Origin: DATFXM01 sp035315885
GTDB taxonomy: Bacteria > Acidobacteriota > Blastocatellia > UBA7656
Reading direction: 5' to 3'
DNA: 64,000 nucleotides
NCBI GenBank assembly: GCA_035315885.1
Contig: DATFXM010000194.1
Coordinates: forward strand, 186,001-250,000
The notes beneath the pieces are model-generated. The model made no database searches. It was not told the origin of the DNA and saw nothing but the letters and a program-made list of their open reading frames with translations. Positions 8,975-18,516 of the stretch are shown here, in pieces. Both the position numbers and the translations under genes were made by a program. How positions within the stretch are numbered: the stretch's first letter is position 1; every line of letters begins with the position of its first letter.

Positions 8975-9020
8975 GTTTTTCTCTGGTTGAGGTCTCTAGT
9001 AGTCCCAAGACTGAAAACCG

Positions 9021-10658
9021 ATGATTAGTAGAGTAATAAGTTCAAGCTTTTTGGTGGCGCTTGCCTGTGTTTCGGCGAGCGCACAGATGACCTACAAGAC
9101 GAATGTTGAACGGTCGAGCATTCCCTGGGCAGTTTCCGTAGTCCATACTATCGATCTTCAGAAGGCACTTGCGCAGGTCAGGCAAAACGGGAAAATCCGA
9201 TTCGGACTTCCGCCCTCTGCTCCGGCAGTGCTGTATAACGTGGCAACCGGCGTCCTGGTCGACGACAAGGGCCATGTCGTAACGCGGCTCGGATTCCTGG
9301 ACGGACCGGCGGGTGAGCAAAAAATAACCGTGGCTGCCAGCGACGGCACCAGCCTGATGGCGAAGCTCGTTGGAGTCGACCTTGCAACCGGATTCGCGGT
9401 GCTCGAAGTTGCATCCCTTAAGGGCTCGGCTCCCAAGGTGGCGCCGCCCGATTCAGTGGCGAAAGCAAACGTGCGCATCTTGAGCACCGACGTGTCCGAA
9501 AAACCGGCAACACCGAGCGGCTCCGCAAAGCTCTACCTCTCGGCATTTTTCAAACAGTCACAAGGCCGAGTAATAGAGGACAGCCCGTACTCGAAATCCT
9601 GCGGCGCGCTGACGCTTTTGTCGGATAGTTTCAGGTCAAAAGGCGACAGCAGCCTCATAACGACATTCGATAATGAATTGATCGGGATGGCGCAGTATGC
9701 GGGTTTCGGACGCGCCTACGTCTTCCCGTTCGCCTTCATTCGTGACACGGTTGCGCGGCGCGTTATCGAAAACAATGCCGACGTACCGGCGGGCTGGCTC
9801 GGGATATTAGGCGTCAGTGCAGCGACGCTCTCCGTGGAGCAAGCGTCTCAGATAGGAATCAAGCCGACTCGTGGAGTAGTGGTCAGTGAGATCGTGCCGG
9901 ACAGCCCCGCGGCGAAGTCCGGAATGCGGACCAACGACTTGGTGCTGGCGGTCAACGACGCTAATGTCACCGGAGCACCTGACCTTGCCCGGATGCTGTC
10001 GTCTTATTCGGCGGGGGCAAAGGTTTCGCTGCGAGTTTTACGAGAGAGCAAGCCGCTCGAGCTTCAGTGCGTGCTGGGCGCAAGACATCTTTCAGATCAG
10101 GAAAAGTTTGCGCAAGCGTTTCCCGGACCCGAGCTGACGGTCAATTCAGAGATTGAGGAAATAAAAAGGCGACTAGAAGAGCTCGGAGCAGTGTATCGCC
10201 AGTACCTGAAAACTCCGGCGTCGCCCGAAACTACTGAGGCGTTGCGCGAGATCCAGTTTGAGATCCATTTCCTGAACGACAGCTTGCGCGCATTGTTGCC
10301 GCCGGGATCGGAAACAACTGCTCCGCGGCCAGCCGCTGCCCAGACTCCGCCGGTAGATCTCACTCAAGATCCTGAAAGCAGGGTGCACCTGTCGCTCGGT
10401 TTCTGGGCTCGCGAGCTGAAGCCGGGATTTGCGTCAACGGTGTTTGGCATTCCTGGTGGAATGCTTGTAGACGCAGTCGGCAGCAACACGCCGGCCGACC
10501 GCGCCGGGCTGAAAGCGGGAGATGTCATCGTAGGCCTGGCCGACAAACGTCTATTGAAACTGGCGCAGCTTCAGGCAGCGGTGGCGAGCACTACGACTCC
10601 TGTCGAACTCAGAGTGGTGCGCAACAAAGAGCAGATCTCGATCACCATTGCGCCTTAG
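9021..10658 (+). CDS. Secreted HtrA-like PDZ protein with degenerate protease domain
   Basis: 545 residues with a signal peptide (about 1-22), a trypsin-like HtrA fold region (about 30-245) and two PDZ domains (about 250-345 and 455-545). Relative to HtrA, the catalytic His position in the VVTNNH-type motif reads VVTRLGF (Gly91) and the Asp position in the DIAL-type motif reads ATGFAVLEV (Gly124); the serine region reads KGDSSL rather than GNSGG. The PDZ carboxylate loops GWLGI and LGFW precede the expected strands. It is probably a periplasmic scaffold or sensor rather than an active protease. Its position directly after the sigma/anti-sigma pair suggests an envelope-stress link; that is inference. 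Confidence 0.8.
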   Translation: MISRVISSSFLVALACVSASAQMTYKTNVERSSIPWAVSVVHTIDLQKALAQVRQNGKIRFGLPPSAPAVLYNVATGVLVDDKGHVVTRLGFLDGPAGEQKITVAASDGTSLMAKLVGVDLATGFAVLEVASLKGSAPKVAPPDSVAKANVRILSTDVSEKPATPSGSAKLYLSAFFKQSQGRVIEDSPYSKSCGALTLLSDSFRSKGDSSLITTFDNELIGMAQYAGFGRAYVFPFAFIRDTVARRVIENNADVPAGWLGILGVSAATLSVEQASQIGIKPTRGVVVSEIVPDSPAAKSGMRTNDLVLAVNDANVTGAPDLARMLSSYSAGAKVSLRVLRESKPLELQCVLGARHLSDQEKFAQAFPGPELTVNSEIEEIKRRLEELGAVYRQYLKTPASPETTEALREIQFEIHFLNDSLRALLPPGSETTAPRPAAAQTPPVDLTQDPESRVHLSLGFWARELKPGFASTVFGIPGGMLVDAVGSNTPADRAGLKAGDVIVGLADKRLLKLAQLQAAVASTTTPVELRVVRNKEQISITIAP

Positions 10659-10725
10659 GAAGTTCTGAGTTCTGAGTGCCAACCCCGAATGGGTTCTTAC
10701 TCAGAACTCAGGGCTCAGAACTTCC
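10659..10725. repeat. Long imperfect hairpin of GTTCTGA repeats around an AACCCCGAATGGGTT core
   Basis: GGAAGTTCTGAGTTCTGAG just after the stop codon pairs with the complementary arm ending CTCAGAACTTCC at 10725; the centre AACCCCGAATGGGTT is a degenerate start of the 77-bp unit seen at 18.6 and 28.9 kb. It could act as a transcription barrier for the PDZ gene, but there is no clear T-tract. Confidence 0.7.
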
Positions 10726-10775
10726 TCTTCCCTTGCTCCATTCCAACGACTTTGTGATACTTAGCAGCACTCGCC

Positions 10776-12506
10776 GTGATAAACGACCGTAACCCCCGAT
10801 GGGCGACGTTGTTGCTTGTTTTACTCGCGATCGCCACTTCTCCCTACTTCGTGCGCCTCGGTGCCTCTTCGCTGTGGGACTCCAACGAAGCCTTTTACGC
10901 CGAGACTCCTCGTGAGATGGCCGAGTCGTCGGACTTTATAAGCCCCCGCTTCAACTACCAGCCCCGCTTCAATAAACCTCCGCTTTCCTATTGGATTGTC
11001 GCTGGCTTTTACGAGTTGTTCGGCGTCTCGGTAACGATTGAACGCCTGGCAATCGTGCTCGGCGGACTCGGAATTGTTGCCATCGCCTATGCGCTTACAA
11101 GGATCGCATTCTGTCATGAGGCCGCGCTTGTCGCGGCGGCGATGCTGGCCTCATCGCCGCGCCTGTTGATGTTCGCCAGGCGAATCATGATTGATGTCTA
11201 TGTCTCGCTCTTCATGGGACTGGCGTTGTTGTTTTTCGCCCTGGCCTCATCTACACCCAACCGCCGAAGAACCTATCTTTCGTTGATGTACTGCTCTATC
11301 GGACTTGGCGTGTTAACAAAAGGACCGATCGCGCTCCTGCTTCCAACCGTCGCAATCGGAGTTTTCCTGATCTTCGCGCGAAAGCCGGGAGAAATACGAA
11401 AGCTGATGTTGCCGGCCGGCGTTTTAATCATCGCCGCCATTGTGCTTCCGTGGTACGCGGCAGTGTACGCTCAACATGGCTGGCGCTATATCGAGGCATT
11501 TCTCCTTGAAGACAATCTCTCGCGATACGCTGAACGCGCGTGGGGTCCGACTCGCAGTTTCCTTTTTTATATTCCCGTTCTTGCCGTAGACCTGTTCCCC
11601 TCTTCGATCTTTCTGGCTCCAGGAGTCTGGCTCGCATTTAAACTGCAACGCGCGCCGGCAACCGGTTCCGAGCAAACCGAGGAAAAAGAGCAAGAGCAAA
11701 ACGCCGAACAGACCCTGCGCAACCGCCTTCCGCTGCTTTATGCGGTCTGGCTTGCGGTCATCGTAGTGTTCTTCTCGCTATCAAAGAGCAAGGAAGACTT
11801 GTACATCCTTCCAGTTTATCCTGCTGCTGCGGCGTTATCTGGAATCATCAGCTGGCAACTGCTGAGCAGGCAGCTCACGGGTCGAATGTATACAGCCACG
11901 CGCTGGCTGCTTGGGTGCGGAGGACTTCTTTTTGCGATAGCCGGAGCTGCGGGAGCTTACCTGCTGTCATATCGCGAGTCATCCTACGCGCTTGCCGGGG
12001 CGGGCTTGTTTGGCTCAGCGGCGTTTGTCGGAGGCGTGCTCACGATTCTGAGCGCAAAGCAGCGTCTGTCGACCCTGGCAATAGTCGCGCTTGTAGTGTT
12101 CGTGTCGATCATAAACTGGGGCTTTGTGTTGATCACCCTGCCGGACTTCGAGCGCTACAAACCGGTGGCCCAACTTTGCAAGACGATTCAGGATCGCGCG
12201 TCGGACGATGCACTCATAGGCTACTACCGGCTGGCGTCTCCCAGCATGGTCTTCTATCTGCGCAGGCCGGTCTTCGAGTTCTATGAGCCGAAGGAGCTGC
12301 AGCAGGCTCTCTGCAGCGGCAAGGAAGTCTTTTGTATCATTCCTCGCTCGGACTACGAAGCACTGCGTCCACTGTTACCGGTGGAAACGCATGTTCTTGC
12401 CAGCAGTCCGGTGTTTCAAGTAAAGTTAAAGCGCATTCTTGATAAGGTGTCACCTCCTCAAGTATTGCTTATATCCAACACAGTGGAGCAAACCACCGAG
12501 CAATGA
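10776..12506 (+). CDS. ArnT/PMT-like membrane glycosyltransferase
   Basis: Polytopic inner-membrane enzyme expected to move a sugar from a polyprenyl-phosphate carrier to a lipid or protein acceptor on the periplasmic side. The 576 residues have about 11-12 hydrophobic helices. The first periplasmic loop carries SSLWDSNEAFYAETPREMAE followed by FNKPPLSYWI, the GT-83 pattern with an acidic catalytic region. A soluble C-terminal tail follows the last helix at about residue 455. GTG is used as start. It overlaps the next gene by 4 bases, so the two are probably coupled. The substrate is unknown. Confidence 0.85.
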   Translation: MINDRNPRWATLLLVLLAIATSPYFVRLGASSLWDSNEAFYAETPREMAESSDFISPRFNYQPRFNKPPLSYWIVAGFYELFGVSVTIERLAIVLGGLGIVAIAYALTRIAFCHEAALVAAAMLASSPRLLMFARRIMIDVYVSLFMGLALLFFALASSTPNRRRTYLSLMYCSIGLGVLTKGPIALLLPTVAIGVFLIFARKPGEIRKLMLPAGVLIIAAIVLPWYAAVYAQHGWRYIEAFLLEDNLSRYAERAWGPTRSFLFYIPVLAVDLFPSSIFLAPGVWLAFKLQRAPATGSEQTEEKEQEQNAEQTLRNRLPLLYAVWLAVIVVFFSLSKSKEDLYILPVYPAAAALSGIISWQLLSRQLTGRMYTATRWLLGCGGLLFAIAGAAGAYLLSYRESSYALAGAGLFGSAAFVGGVLTILSAKQRLSTLAIVALVVFVSIINWGFVLITLPDFERYKPVAQLCKTIQDRASDDALIGYYRLASPSMVFYLRRPVFEFYEPKELQQALCSGKEVFCIIPRSDYEALRPLLPVETHVLASSPVFQVKLKRILDKVSPPQVLLISNTVEQTTEQ

Positions 12507-13576
12507 AGAAAACTCTGCTGACCACGGCCAAGGTCGTAGTAAGCGTCGGCATACTAACGTACATATTCACTCACGTTGTCGACATACGGCACCTATGGGC
12601 CAACCTCAGGGAGGCTGACTTCTCGTTGTTCGCCGCCGCCGTCGTTGTGTATTTCGGTGTTCAGGCGTTGAGCGCTTATCGATGGCATGCGCTGCTAAAA
12701 CCCCAGGGAATCGAGGTCAGCTATCCGCGAATTCTCGCCTTTTACTTCCTGGGCATGTACTTCAACTTCTTCCTGCCGTCCACCATCGGCGGAGACGTCT
12801 TTCGCATTTACTACCTGAGAAAGGAATCGGGGCGTTTGAGCGCATCGAGCGCTTCAGTGTTCCTTGATCGCGACATTGGGATGGGAGGGCTTGTGCTGCT
12901 CGCCACGGTAGTAGCAGCGGCGGCAGGAATCGAGTTCAAAGGAGTACCGCTCGCTCTGCCTTTCGGTGTCGTAGTACTCGGCTTCGTCATTGCGAACCTG
13001 GCGATTTTTTATCGCCCGACTTACAACTTCATACACCGGCTTCTGTTGGTCTTCAGAATGAAGAGTGCAGATGTAAAAGTCGAACGGATCTTCGAGTCGG
13101 TCAATTGCTACCGCGGTAAGTGGCGACTGTGGGCAGTGACTTTGTTGATGTCGGTCGGAGTGCAGGTAGGTTGCGTTCTGGTAAATACTCTGTGCGCCGC
13201 CGCCATTGGGATGCAAACCAGGCACGGCTGGTTAGACTTTCTCGTCTTCATCCCGACGATCGGCCTCGTCAGCATGATTCCCGTATCGGTAAACGGCACT
13301 GGCTGGCGAGAAGCGTCATACATCCTGCTGTTTCAGTCGGTAATCACCGATCCGGACCAGACTCACGCGGCGGCTCAGGCTGCGACCCTCGCCCTGCTGT
13401 GGCTCGGTGTGACAGTCATCGTGTCCTTGCCCGGCGGCATCATCTATGTGCTGAGAGGCTCTCGCAAAGAGGATCGCCCACCAGAGTCGGCCGATTTTCT
13501 TGAACCCGACCCAAACGCAAACGGAAGCAACCTTTCAACGTTGCAACACGACGAAGAATCGGTTTCCACGGTTTGA
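12503..13576 (+). CDS. UPF0104 / lysylphosphatidylglycerol synthase TM-region family membrane protein
   Basis: Flippase-like membrane protein of 357 residues with about 8 predicted helices. It contains the family signature FFLPSTIGGDVFRIYYL and the IPVSVNGTGWREASYI loop. Members typically accompany glycosyltransferases and are thought to move lipid-linked intermediates or serve as membrane partners; no aminoacyl-transferase domain is fused. The 4-base overlap with the ArnT-like gene supports a joint role in modifying an envelope lipid or glycan. The last 35 residues are a hydrophilic tail. Confidence 0.82.
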   Translation: MKKTLLTTAKVVVSVGILTYIFTHVVDIRHLWANLREADFSLFAAAVVVYFGVQALSAYRWHALLKPQGIEVSYPRILAFYFLGMYFNFFLPSTIGGDVFRIYYLRKESGRLSASSASVFLDRDIGMGGLVLLATVVAAAAGIEFKGVPLALPFGVVVLGFVIANLAIFYRPTYNFIHRLLLVFRMKSADVKVERIFESVNCYRGKWRLWAVTLLMSVGVQVGCVLVNTLCAAAIGMQTRHGWLDFLVFIPTIGLVSMIPVSVNGTGWREASYILLFQSVITDPDQTHAAAQAATLALLWLGVTVIVSLPGGIIYVLRGSRKEDRPPESADFLEPDPNANGSNLSTLQHDEESVSTV

Positions 13577-13644
13577 GAAATTGAAACGGCTTCACCTCAG
13601 CCAGCGTTAGCGGTAGAGATAATTTTTTCTTTGAGGTTGCTCGC

Positions 13645-14184
13645 GTGATCAGTACACTAAAAGCATTATCGATGATCCTGCTCTTTTCGGTCGCAGGATT
13701 CGCGCAGGACAAGAAACCAACTCAAAAGCCCCTGAGCCAGGAAGAGCTCAATAAGATGGATGCCCACGCGATGAGACCCCCTACAGGGGCTTCGTTCTAC
13801 ATCGAGGCAATCAAGGACGCGATGGGTCAGTACAGCGTGCTGCTTGGAGATTCGAACAATCGTATAGTCACGGGCACTTATCAGGGATCCGAAATCGCGG
13901 CCTTCGAGGCCGTTCTTTCCAGCGCCGTCGATTTTGCGAGAACCGACGAGGCAGTAGGTCAAACCTCTCGCTTCGCAGACAAAACAACCAAATCAGTTTT
14001 CGTAGACGTCGAAAAAACGCCAAAGGCGAGCAAATACTGGGTGACACTCATATATGGCCGAAGCAAGGTCACCGTCGATTGCGGAGCGCTGGATCGCAGC
14101 GGAAAAGCCGTGAGCCGCAGCGCTCTCATCCTCGACATACTGGAAAAAGTCAAAACGGCCAGGGCGAACGCGCCATCACAATAA
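13645..14184 (+). CDS. Secreted protein of unknown function
   Basis: 179 residues starting with GTG; the first 20 form a signal peptide ending AGFAQDKKP. The mature part is a mixed alpha/beta sequence without a motif I recognise. It follows the flippase-like gene by 68 bases and ends convergently with the next gene, overlapping it by 9 bases at the 3' ends. No cysteines other than one in VDCGALD. Function not assignable. Confidence 0.6.
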   Translation: MISTLKALSMILLFSVAGFAQDKKPTQKPLSQEELNKMDAHAMRPPTGASFYIEAIKDAMGQYSVLLGDSNNRIVTGTYQGSEIAAFEAVLSSAVDFARTDEAVGQTSRFADKTTKSVFVDVEKTPKASKYWVTLIYGRSKVTVDCGALDRSGKAVSRSALILDILEKVKTARANAPSQ

Positions 14185-14934
14185 CGCAGCGACATCGGGC
14201 AACCAGAACCCGTACTCGCGACCGCCGTACTCACGTCGAACCTGCATCAGACACATTGAGCCCAGCTCGTCTGCAGCACGGCCGAGATAGGTAAAGTGCG
14301 GCAGATCTCCAGTCACTGTTCTGAACCACCCACAGTCGTTCAAAACAATTTCGACTCGGTCATCCTCGTACTCTTTGAGATCGAACGCGAGCAACGAGAG
14401 GTGTTGCGAAGCTCCGGGGGCGGCTACCGAATACAGAATCGACTTGTCGAAATAGGTTCCGAAGAACAACTCGCCACCCTGTTCCAACTCCAGGACCGCG
14501 CCGACCTGATCCGGGAGAGCCAGCGCCGATATCCGCGCAGCCGATTCCTCGTCGATCCTCCCAAGCGACTTCCAATGCTCCAATCCTCTAGTGACGTTTC
14601 GAACCCACAGCCTGACCGTGTCCGCATAGACTCGAGCGCCGGAATCTTCCGCACGAGCGGTCAGACTGAGACCGGCCCTCGATGCGCGGGCCGCGGCTTC
14701 TTTTAGCGCAGCCATCGCGTCGCGCTGCAAAATCATTTCGTAATCGCCAAAAAAACCTGACGCGGTCGCGAGCGCGGATTGATATTCTGAGACTGCTTGC
14801 TCGTCCGAGAAGATCACCACGGGCGGTGGAGTCGCGGTTGTGACGAACACAGCGCCGTACTCGGCAAACAACCTCTGGTGCACCGCAGGCCCCAAGCTGG
14901 AACGTACTCGCTTCAGAGTTTCGCAACCTGACAT
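14176..14934 (-). CDS. Possible M15 (VanY-like) peptidase-fold protein
   Basis: 252 residues, no signal peptide visible. Near the C-terminus, SVAAPGASQHLSLLAFDL matches the Ser-x-His-x6-Asp zinc motif of D-Ala-D-Ala carboxypeptidases, followed by NDCGWFRTV and DLPHFTYLG, which resembles the closing E-x2-H motif with Asp in place of Glu. This suggests a zinc-dependent peptidase or a related fold. The N-terminal 130 residues are helical and not recognised. It ends convergently with the secreted protein gene and lies upstream of nothing else on its strand, 30 bases beyond the mutL end. Confidence 0.5.
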   Translation of the reverse strand: MSGCETLKRVRSSLGPAVHQRLFAEYGAVFVTTATPPPVVIFSDEQAVSEYQSALATASGFFGDYEMILQRDAMAALKEAAARASRAGLSLTARAEDSGARVYADTVRLWVRNVTRGLEHWKSLGRIDEESAARISALALPDQVGAVLELEQGGELFFGTYFDKSILYSVAAPGASQHLSLLAFDLKEYEDDRVEIVLNDCGWFRTVTGDLPHFTYLGRAADELGSMCLMQVRREYGGREYGFWLPDVAALL

Positions 14935-14964
14935 AGCTTCGGTAGTCTCTCGCTAGGCTGAGGT

Positions 14965-16935
14965 CTATACCGGCCGCTTGAATCCTCGCTCTATGTCTCG
15001 CAAACCCACTCGCATAATTATCGGCCTGCCGTGTGGGCAAGTCATCGGGTTGCGAGTCTTCATCAACTCATCGATCAGCCACTGCATTTTTTCTTGCGTG
15101 AGCGGCATATTGATCTTGATCGCAGCTTTGCATGCGAGCGTTGCCGCCACTTCATCACGAACGTGCTCAGGAGTACGAGTTCGTCTTTCCTTCTCTACAG
15201 CAGTCAGCACCTCTTTCAGCAGAGACACTGCGTCGGAGGGCGCGATGCTCGACGGCAACGCCTTTATCGCAATCGTTCTACCCGAGAGCTCGCTTACTTC
15301 AACCCCCATGGCCTCGAGGTCCGGACGCACCGCGTGAAAAGCCTCTGCTTCGGCCGGAGTCAAATCGACCGTAGTAGGAATCAACAGAGGCTGGACTCCT
15401 GCAGATGTCGCGAGATGACGATCCCGAAACAACTCGAACAGTACGCGCTCGTGGGCAACGTGCTGGTCCACCAGCAACAACCCCTCGTCGTCTGTGGCTA
15501 CGATGTAGCTGTCTCGTATCTGTCCAAGCGGTTTGATTCCGTGCCCAAGTCCCGGGAGCACTCCGTCCGAATCCGTCGCGGGTTGCCAGTCGGATCGATC
15601 TTGTGTCGCACCGCTTGCCGGCTCTTCAGTCAACTTTGACTGAGGCATTGCAGACTCAAAACGATCCGCGGCGGACTCGATCGAATGCGCGCGCTGTACC
15701 GTGTTACCGCGTTGGCCTGCGATATCCGGCGCGGGGCCGATGAGCGACTCGCGCAGCCTAGCCAGTTCGCTTCCCGCGCGAGGCCCCGGCGGCAAAGTCG
15801 CTGCGGTCCCCGCTGTTGTGCTGGACGCTGCCAAGTTTGAGTCGAAGTCTGTCGGTGCGAGCTGTCCGGGCGTTGTTCCAGACGCCTGGAAATCATCTCT
15901 TTCAGAGTCTCGATTCGACTTGAATCCCGGGAGCGGCGCGATGGGTCGGGACGAAGTCAGAGCTTCGGCTACTGCATCGCGAATAAATGCGAGCACCACG
16001 CTGCCGTGAAGGAATCTGACCTCGGTCTTCGCGGGATGAACGTTCACGTCGACTTCTGAATGAGGGGTTTCGATGAAGAGTACCGCCGCCGGATACGTGC
16101 CAGACGGCATCATCGATCGGTACGCCTCGGTCAATCCCCTTCCGATCAGTTGATCGCGCACGAATCGGCCGTTTACAAACAGAAACTGTGAGTCTCTCGA
16201 TGACCGCTGTTCTTGTGGATTTGATACAAATCCCTTGACGCTCAGGCCACCGCTGCTGCGATTGACTTCGACCAGCTTTGATAGCAGCACATTGCCAAGA
16301 ACTTGATAAGCTCTCTCCTTGAGGGTGCGAACCGTCTCGACCCTCACCGCGTCGCGTCCATTATTCACAAGTAGAAACGACACTGCTGGATTCGCCAACG
16401 CATAGTGTTGAACCAGGTTCGTTATGTGAAAGCTTTCTGTCGCATCGCTTTTCAGAAATTTTCGACGAGCTGGAACATTGAAGAAGAGGTCTCGAACTTC
16501 GATTTCAGTGCCTTCGGGCCAGGCAATGTCCCGGACACCTACCAGTTTTCCTCCGCTGAATTCGACTTCGGTGCCCTCCAGGTCGCGCGCTGTCTTAGTT
16601 CGAAGGAACAGACGCGAAACGGAAGCTATGGAAGGGAGAGCTTCGCCACGAAATCCAAGAGTCGCGATTGCTTCGAGGTCGGACGCTTGTCGGAGCTTTG
16701 AAGTTGCGTGACGTTCAAAGGCCACGATCGCGTCGTCCCTGGTCATGCCTTCGCCGTCGTCTACTACCCGAATCAGGCGCTTGCCGCCCGACTCGACTTC
16801 GATGTTGACGACGCGCGCGCCGGCGTCCAGGGCGTTCTCGAGTAATTCTTTTACGACCGATGCCGGGCGTTCGACGACTTCGCCCGCGGCGATCATGTTT
16901 GCGAGCGTATCGGGCAGGACTCTTATTTTGGACAT
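14965..16935 (-). CDS. mutL: DNA mismatch repair protein MutL
   Basis: GHKL ATPase that links mismatch recognition to strand incision. I place the start at ATG 16935 (MSKIRVLPDTLANMIAAGEV), giving 656 residues; upstream in-frame codons fall in repeat DNA. ATPase motifs: ENALDAGA, DDGEGM and TLGFRGEALPSI. The C-terminal domain carries VDQHVAHERVLFE, the DQHA-x2-E-x4-E endonuclease motif with Val for Ala, so the protein is probably a nicking MutL, as expected where MutH is absent. A disordered linker spans about residues 330-440. mutS is not in the window. Confidence 0.96.
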   Translation of the reverse strand: MSKIRVLPDTLANMIAAGEVVERPASVVKELLENALDAGARVVNIEVESGGKRLIRVVDDGEGMTRDDAIVAFERHATSKLRQASDLEAIATLGFRGEALPSIASVSRLFLRTKTARDLEGTEVEFSGGKLVGVRDIAWPEGTEIEVRDLFFNVPARRKFLKSDATESFHITNLVQHYALANPAVSFLLVNNGRDAVRVETVRTLKERAYQVLGNVLLSKLVEVNRSSGGLSVKGFVSNPQEQRSSRDSQFLFVNGRFVRDQLIGRGLTEAYRSMMPSGTYPAAVLFIETPHSEVDVNVHPAKTEVRFLHGSVVLAFIRDAVAEALTSSRPIAPLPGFKSNRDSERDDFQASGTTPGQLAPTDFDSNLAASSTTAGTAATLPPGPRAGSELARLRESLIGPAPDIAGQRGNTVQRAHSIESAADRFESAMPQSKLTEEPASGATQDRSDWQPATDSDGVLPGLGHGIKPLGQIRDSYIVATDDEGLLLVDQHVAHERVLFELFRDRHLATSAGVQPLLIPTTVDLTPAEAEAFHAVRPDLEAMGVEVSELSGRTIAIKALPSSIAPSDAVSLLKEVLTAVEKERRTRTPEHVRDEVAATLACKAAIKINMPLTQEKMQWLIDELMKTRNPMTCPHGRPIIMRVGLRDIERGFKRPV

Positions 16936-16944
16936 CGGCGCACT

Positions 16945-17100
16945 TATGAGTTTCTGGTCTCTCGTTTCCGGTTTCCAGTTTGGGAGAACTCGGTTTTTTT
17001 TCCGCAGGCGTTTTTCTGACCAGCGGCGTAGTGCATCACGCATTAACATTAACGCCGCGGCGACCTAACTCGAAACCCGAAACTCGAAATCCGAACCGAG
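16945..17100. repeat. GGTTTCT-type opposed repeats upstream of mutL
   Basis: GTTTCTGGTCTCTCGTTTCC-type copies at about 16949-16978 face CGAAACCCGAAACTCGAAA-type copies at about 17069-17092. The arms are complementary. No gene is evident between them. Confidence 0.6.
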
Positions 17101-17101
17101 T

Positions 17102-17563
17102 CTAAGTCGAAGTATGATCGTGAATGATTTTCCAGCCCGATGCGAACTTCTTGAACGTAAGAGTAAAAAGCCCACTGGATTCCTTGCCCGAAGCCTTCAG
17201 CCGATACTTGCCGCGAACGAATGCTGCCTGTGGCCCTAACAATTCAATCTTAAGGTCCAGGAATTCAAGAATCCCCATCTCGTTCCCGGCGCTGCGATAA
17301 CGCTGCTGGTAGCGCTGGATCGTCTGGTCCCACCCTGACGTTTCAACACCGCCGGAGTAAAAAGTCAATTGAGGCGAACGCCAGTAACCCTCCATAAACC
17401 CCTCGAGGTCTCCACGGTTCCACGCTTCGACCTGGCGATCCAACACTGCCCTGATCTGCTGGGCAGCGGTTGCGTGTGTGCGGGCGGACACCGAGGCAGT
17501 CACAACAGTTGATAATAAGACCACCACCAGAATCTGAGCGCTGACCGCTACCCTTCGAGTCAT
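17102..17563 (-). CDS. Secreted SnoaL/DUF4440-like (NTF2-fold) protein
   Basis: About 153 residues from ATG 17563 (MTRRVAVSAQILVVV), with a signal peptide ending near TASVSARTHA. The mature domain has the NTF2-like pattern: RAVLDRQVEAWNRGDLEGFM, YWRSPQLTFYSG and the C-terminal SGLFTLTFKKFASGWKIIHDHTS. Such domains bind small ligands or act as isomerases; DUF4440 members are often secreted proteins of unknown role. The divergent methyltransferase gene begins only 41 bases away. Confidence 0.75.
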   Translation of the reverse strand: MTRRVAVSAQILVVVLLSTVVTASVSARTHATAAQQIRAVLDRQVEAWNRGDLEGFMEGYWRSPQLTFYSGGVETSGWDQTIQRYQQRYRSAGNEMGILEFLDLKIELLGPQAAFVRGKYRLKASGKESSGLFTLTFKKFASGWKIIHDHTST

Positions 17564-17604
17564 GTCACTCCTCCACGACAAGTCTGATATATTCCGCCTA
17601 CCCG

Positions 17605-18516
17605 ATGATCAAGCCCTACGGTTCCGAGCTAGATGAATTGAGTTCGTGCAGCATCTGCAATTCAACAACCGCGCGCGTACTGTATACGGCGGTTGACCGG
17701 CTTAGCAACTCTGGCGAACGCTTTACGATTGTGGAGTGCGAGGGCTGCGGCGTTCTGCGCACCGCGCCGGACATGAGTTACGCGGAACTCGCGAGATTTT
17801 ATCCAGAGGACTACTGGGGCGATTCCGCTGAACCCTCGGACACTTGGATCCGACGCTCTCAGAGAGAAAAGCTGGAGTTTCTCGGGCGATGCGGACTGAC
17901 AGGTGGTCGCATTCTGGACGTGGGCTGCGGAGCGGGGTTCTTTCTCCGAGCGCTGGAGTCAGACAGATGGGAACGATTTGGCGTTGAAACCGGTGATAAA
18001 GCGGCAACGATTGCACGCCGTTTCCTCGGGGATAAGATCGTGCAAGGGACATTCTCTGCCGCGCAGTTTCAACGCGAGTCCTTCGACGTAGTTAGTTTTT
18101 GGTCGGCTCTAGAACATACAAACGAGCCGCGTGAGAACCTCATCTCAGCCGCGGAACTCTTACGGCCGGGAGGGACATTGATAGTGCAGCTACCGAATGC
18201 CACCAGCTATCAGGCTCAAGCGTTCGGAGGCGACTGGTTTTCTCTCGATGCGCCGCGTCATCGCTATCACTATTCTCCGTCTGCGCTTGAGAGGCTGTTG
18301 AAAGAAACAGGTTTCTCGGTCTATCGAACGAGTTACTTTTCGAGGGCGCACAACGCGCACGCACTACGTCAGAGCTTGAAGAAAAGGCTACTGAGTGCCG
18401 GGGCTGGCGCTCGCGTGGTGTTCTATTTGAGCATTCCGTTCATTCGGCCGTTTGATTCATTGATGAGCGCCCTTGGCAAAGGCGCTACGATGACGGTAGG
18501 AGCGAGGAAGTTCTGA
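17605..18516 (+). CDS. Class I SAM-dependent methyltransferase with N-terminal zinc ribbon
   Basis: 303 residues. Two Cys pairs near residues 15-18 (CSIC) and 45-48 (CEGC) form a zinc ribbon; the SAM-binding motif ILDVGCGAGFFLRALE follows at about 102. The YEDYWGD-like segment before it is typical of sugar or lipid C-methyltransferases associated with glycan synthesis. The C-terminus has a hydrophobic stretch (ARVVFYLSIPFIRPF). The final codons AAG TTC TGA lie in the GTTCTGA repeat that begins the intergenic array, so the repeat supplies the stop codon. Confidence 0.85.
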   Translation: MIKPYGSELDELSSCSICNSTTARVLYTAVDRLSNSGERFTIVECEGCGVLRTAPDMSYAELARFYPEDYWGDSAEPSDTWIRRSQREKLEFLGRCGLTGGRILDVGCGAGFFLRALESDRWERFGVETGDKAATIARRFLGDKIVQGTFSAAQFQRESFDVVSFWSALEHTNEPRENLISAAELLRPGGTLIVQLPNATSYQAQAFGGDWFSLDAPRHRYHYSPSALERLLKETGFSVYRTSYFSRAHNAHALRQSLKKRLLSAGAGARVVFYLSIPFIRPFDSLMSALGKGATMTVGARKF

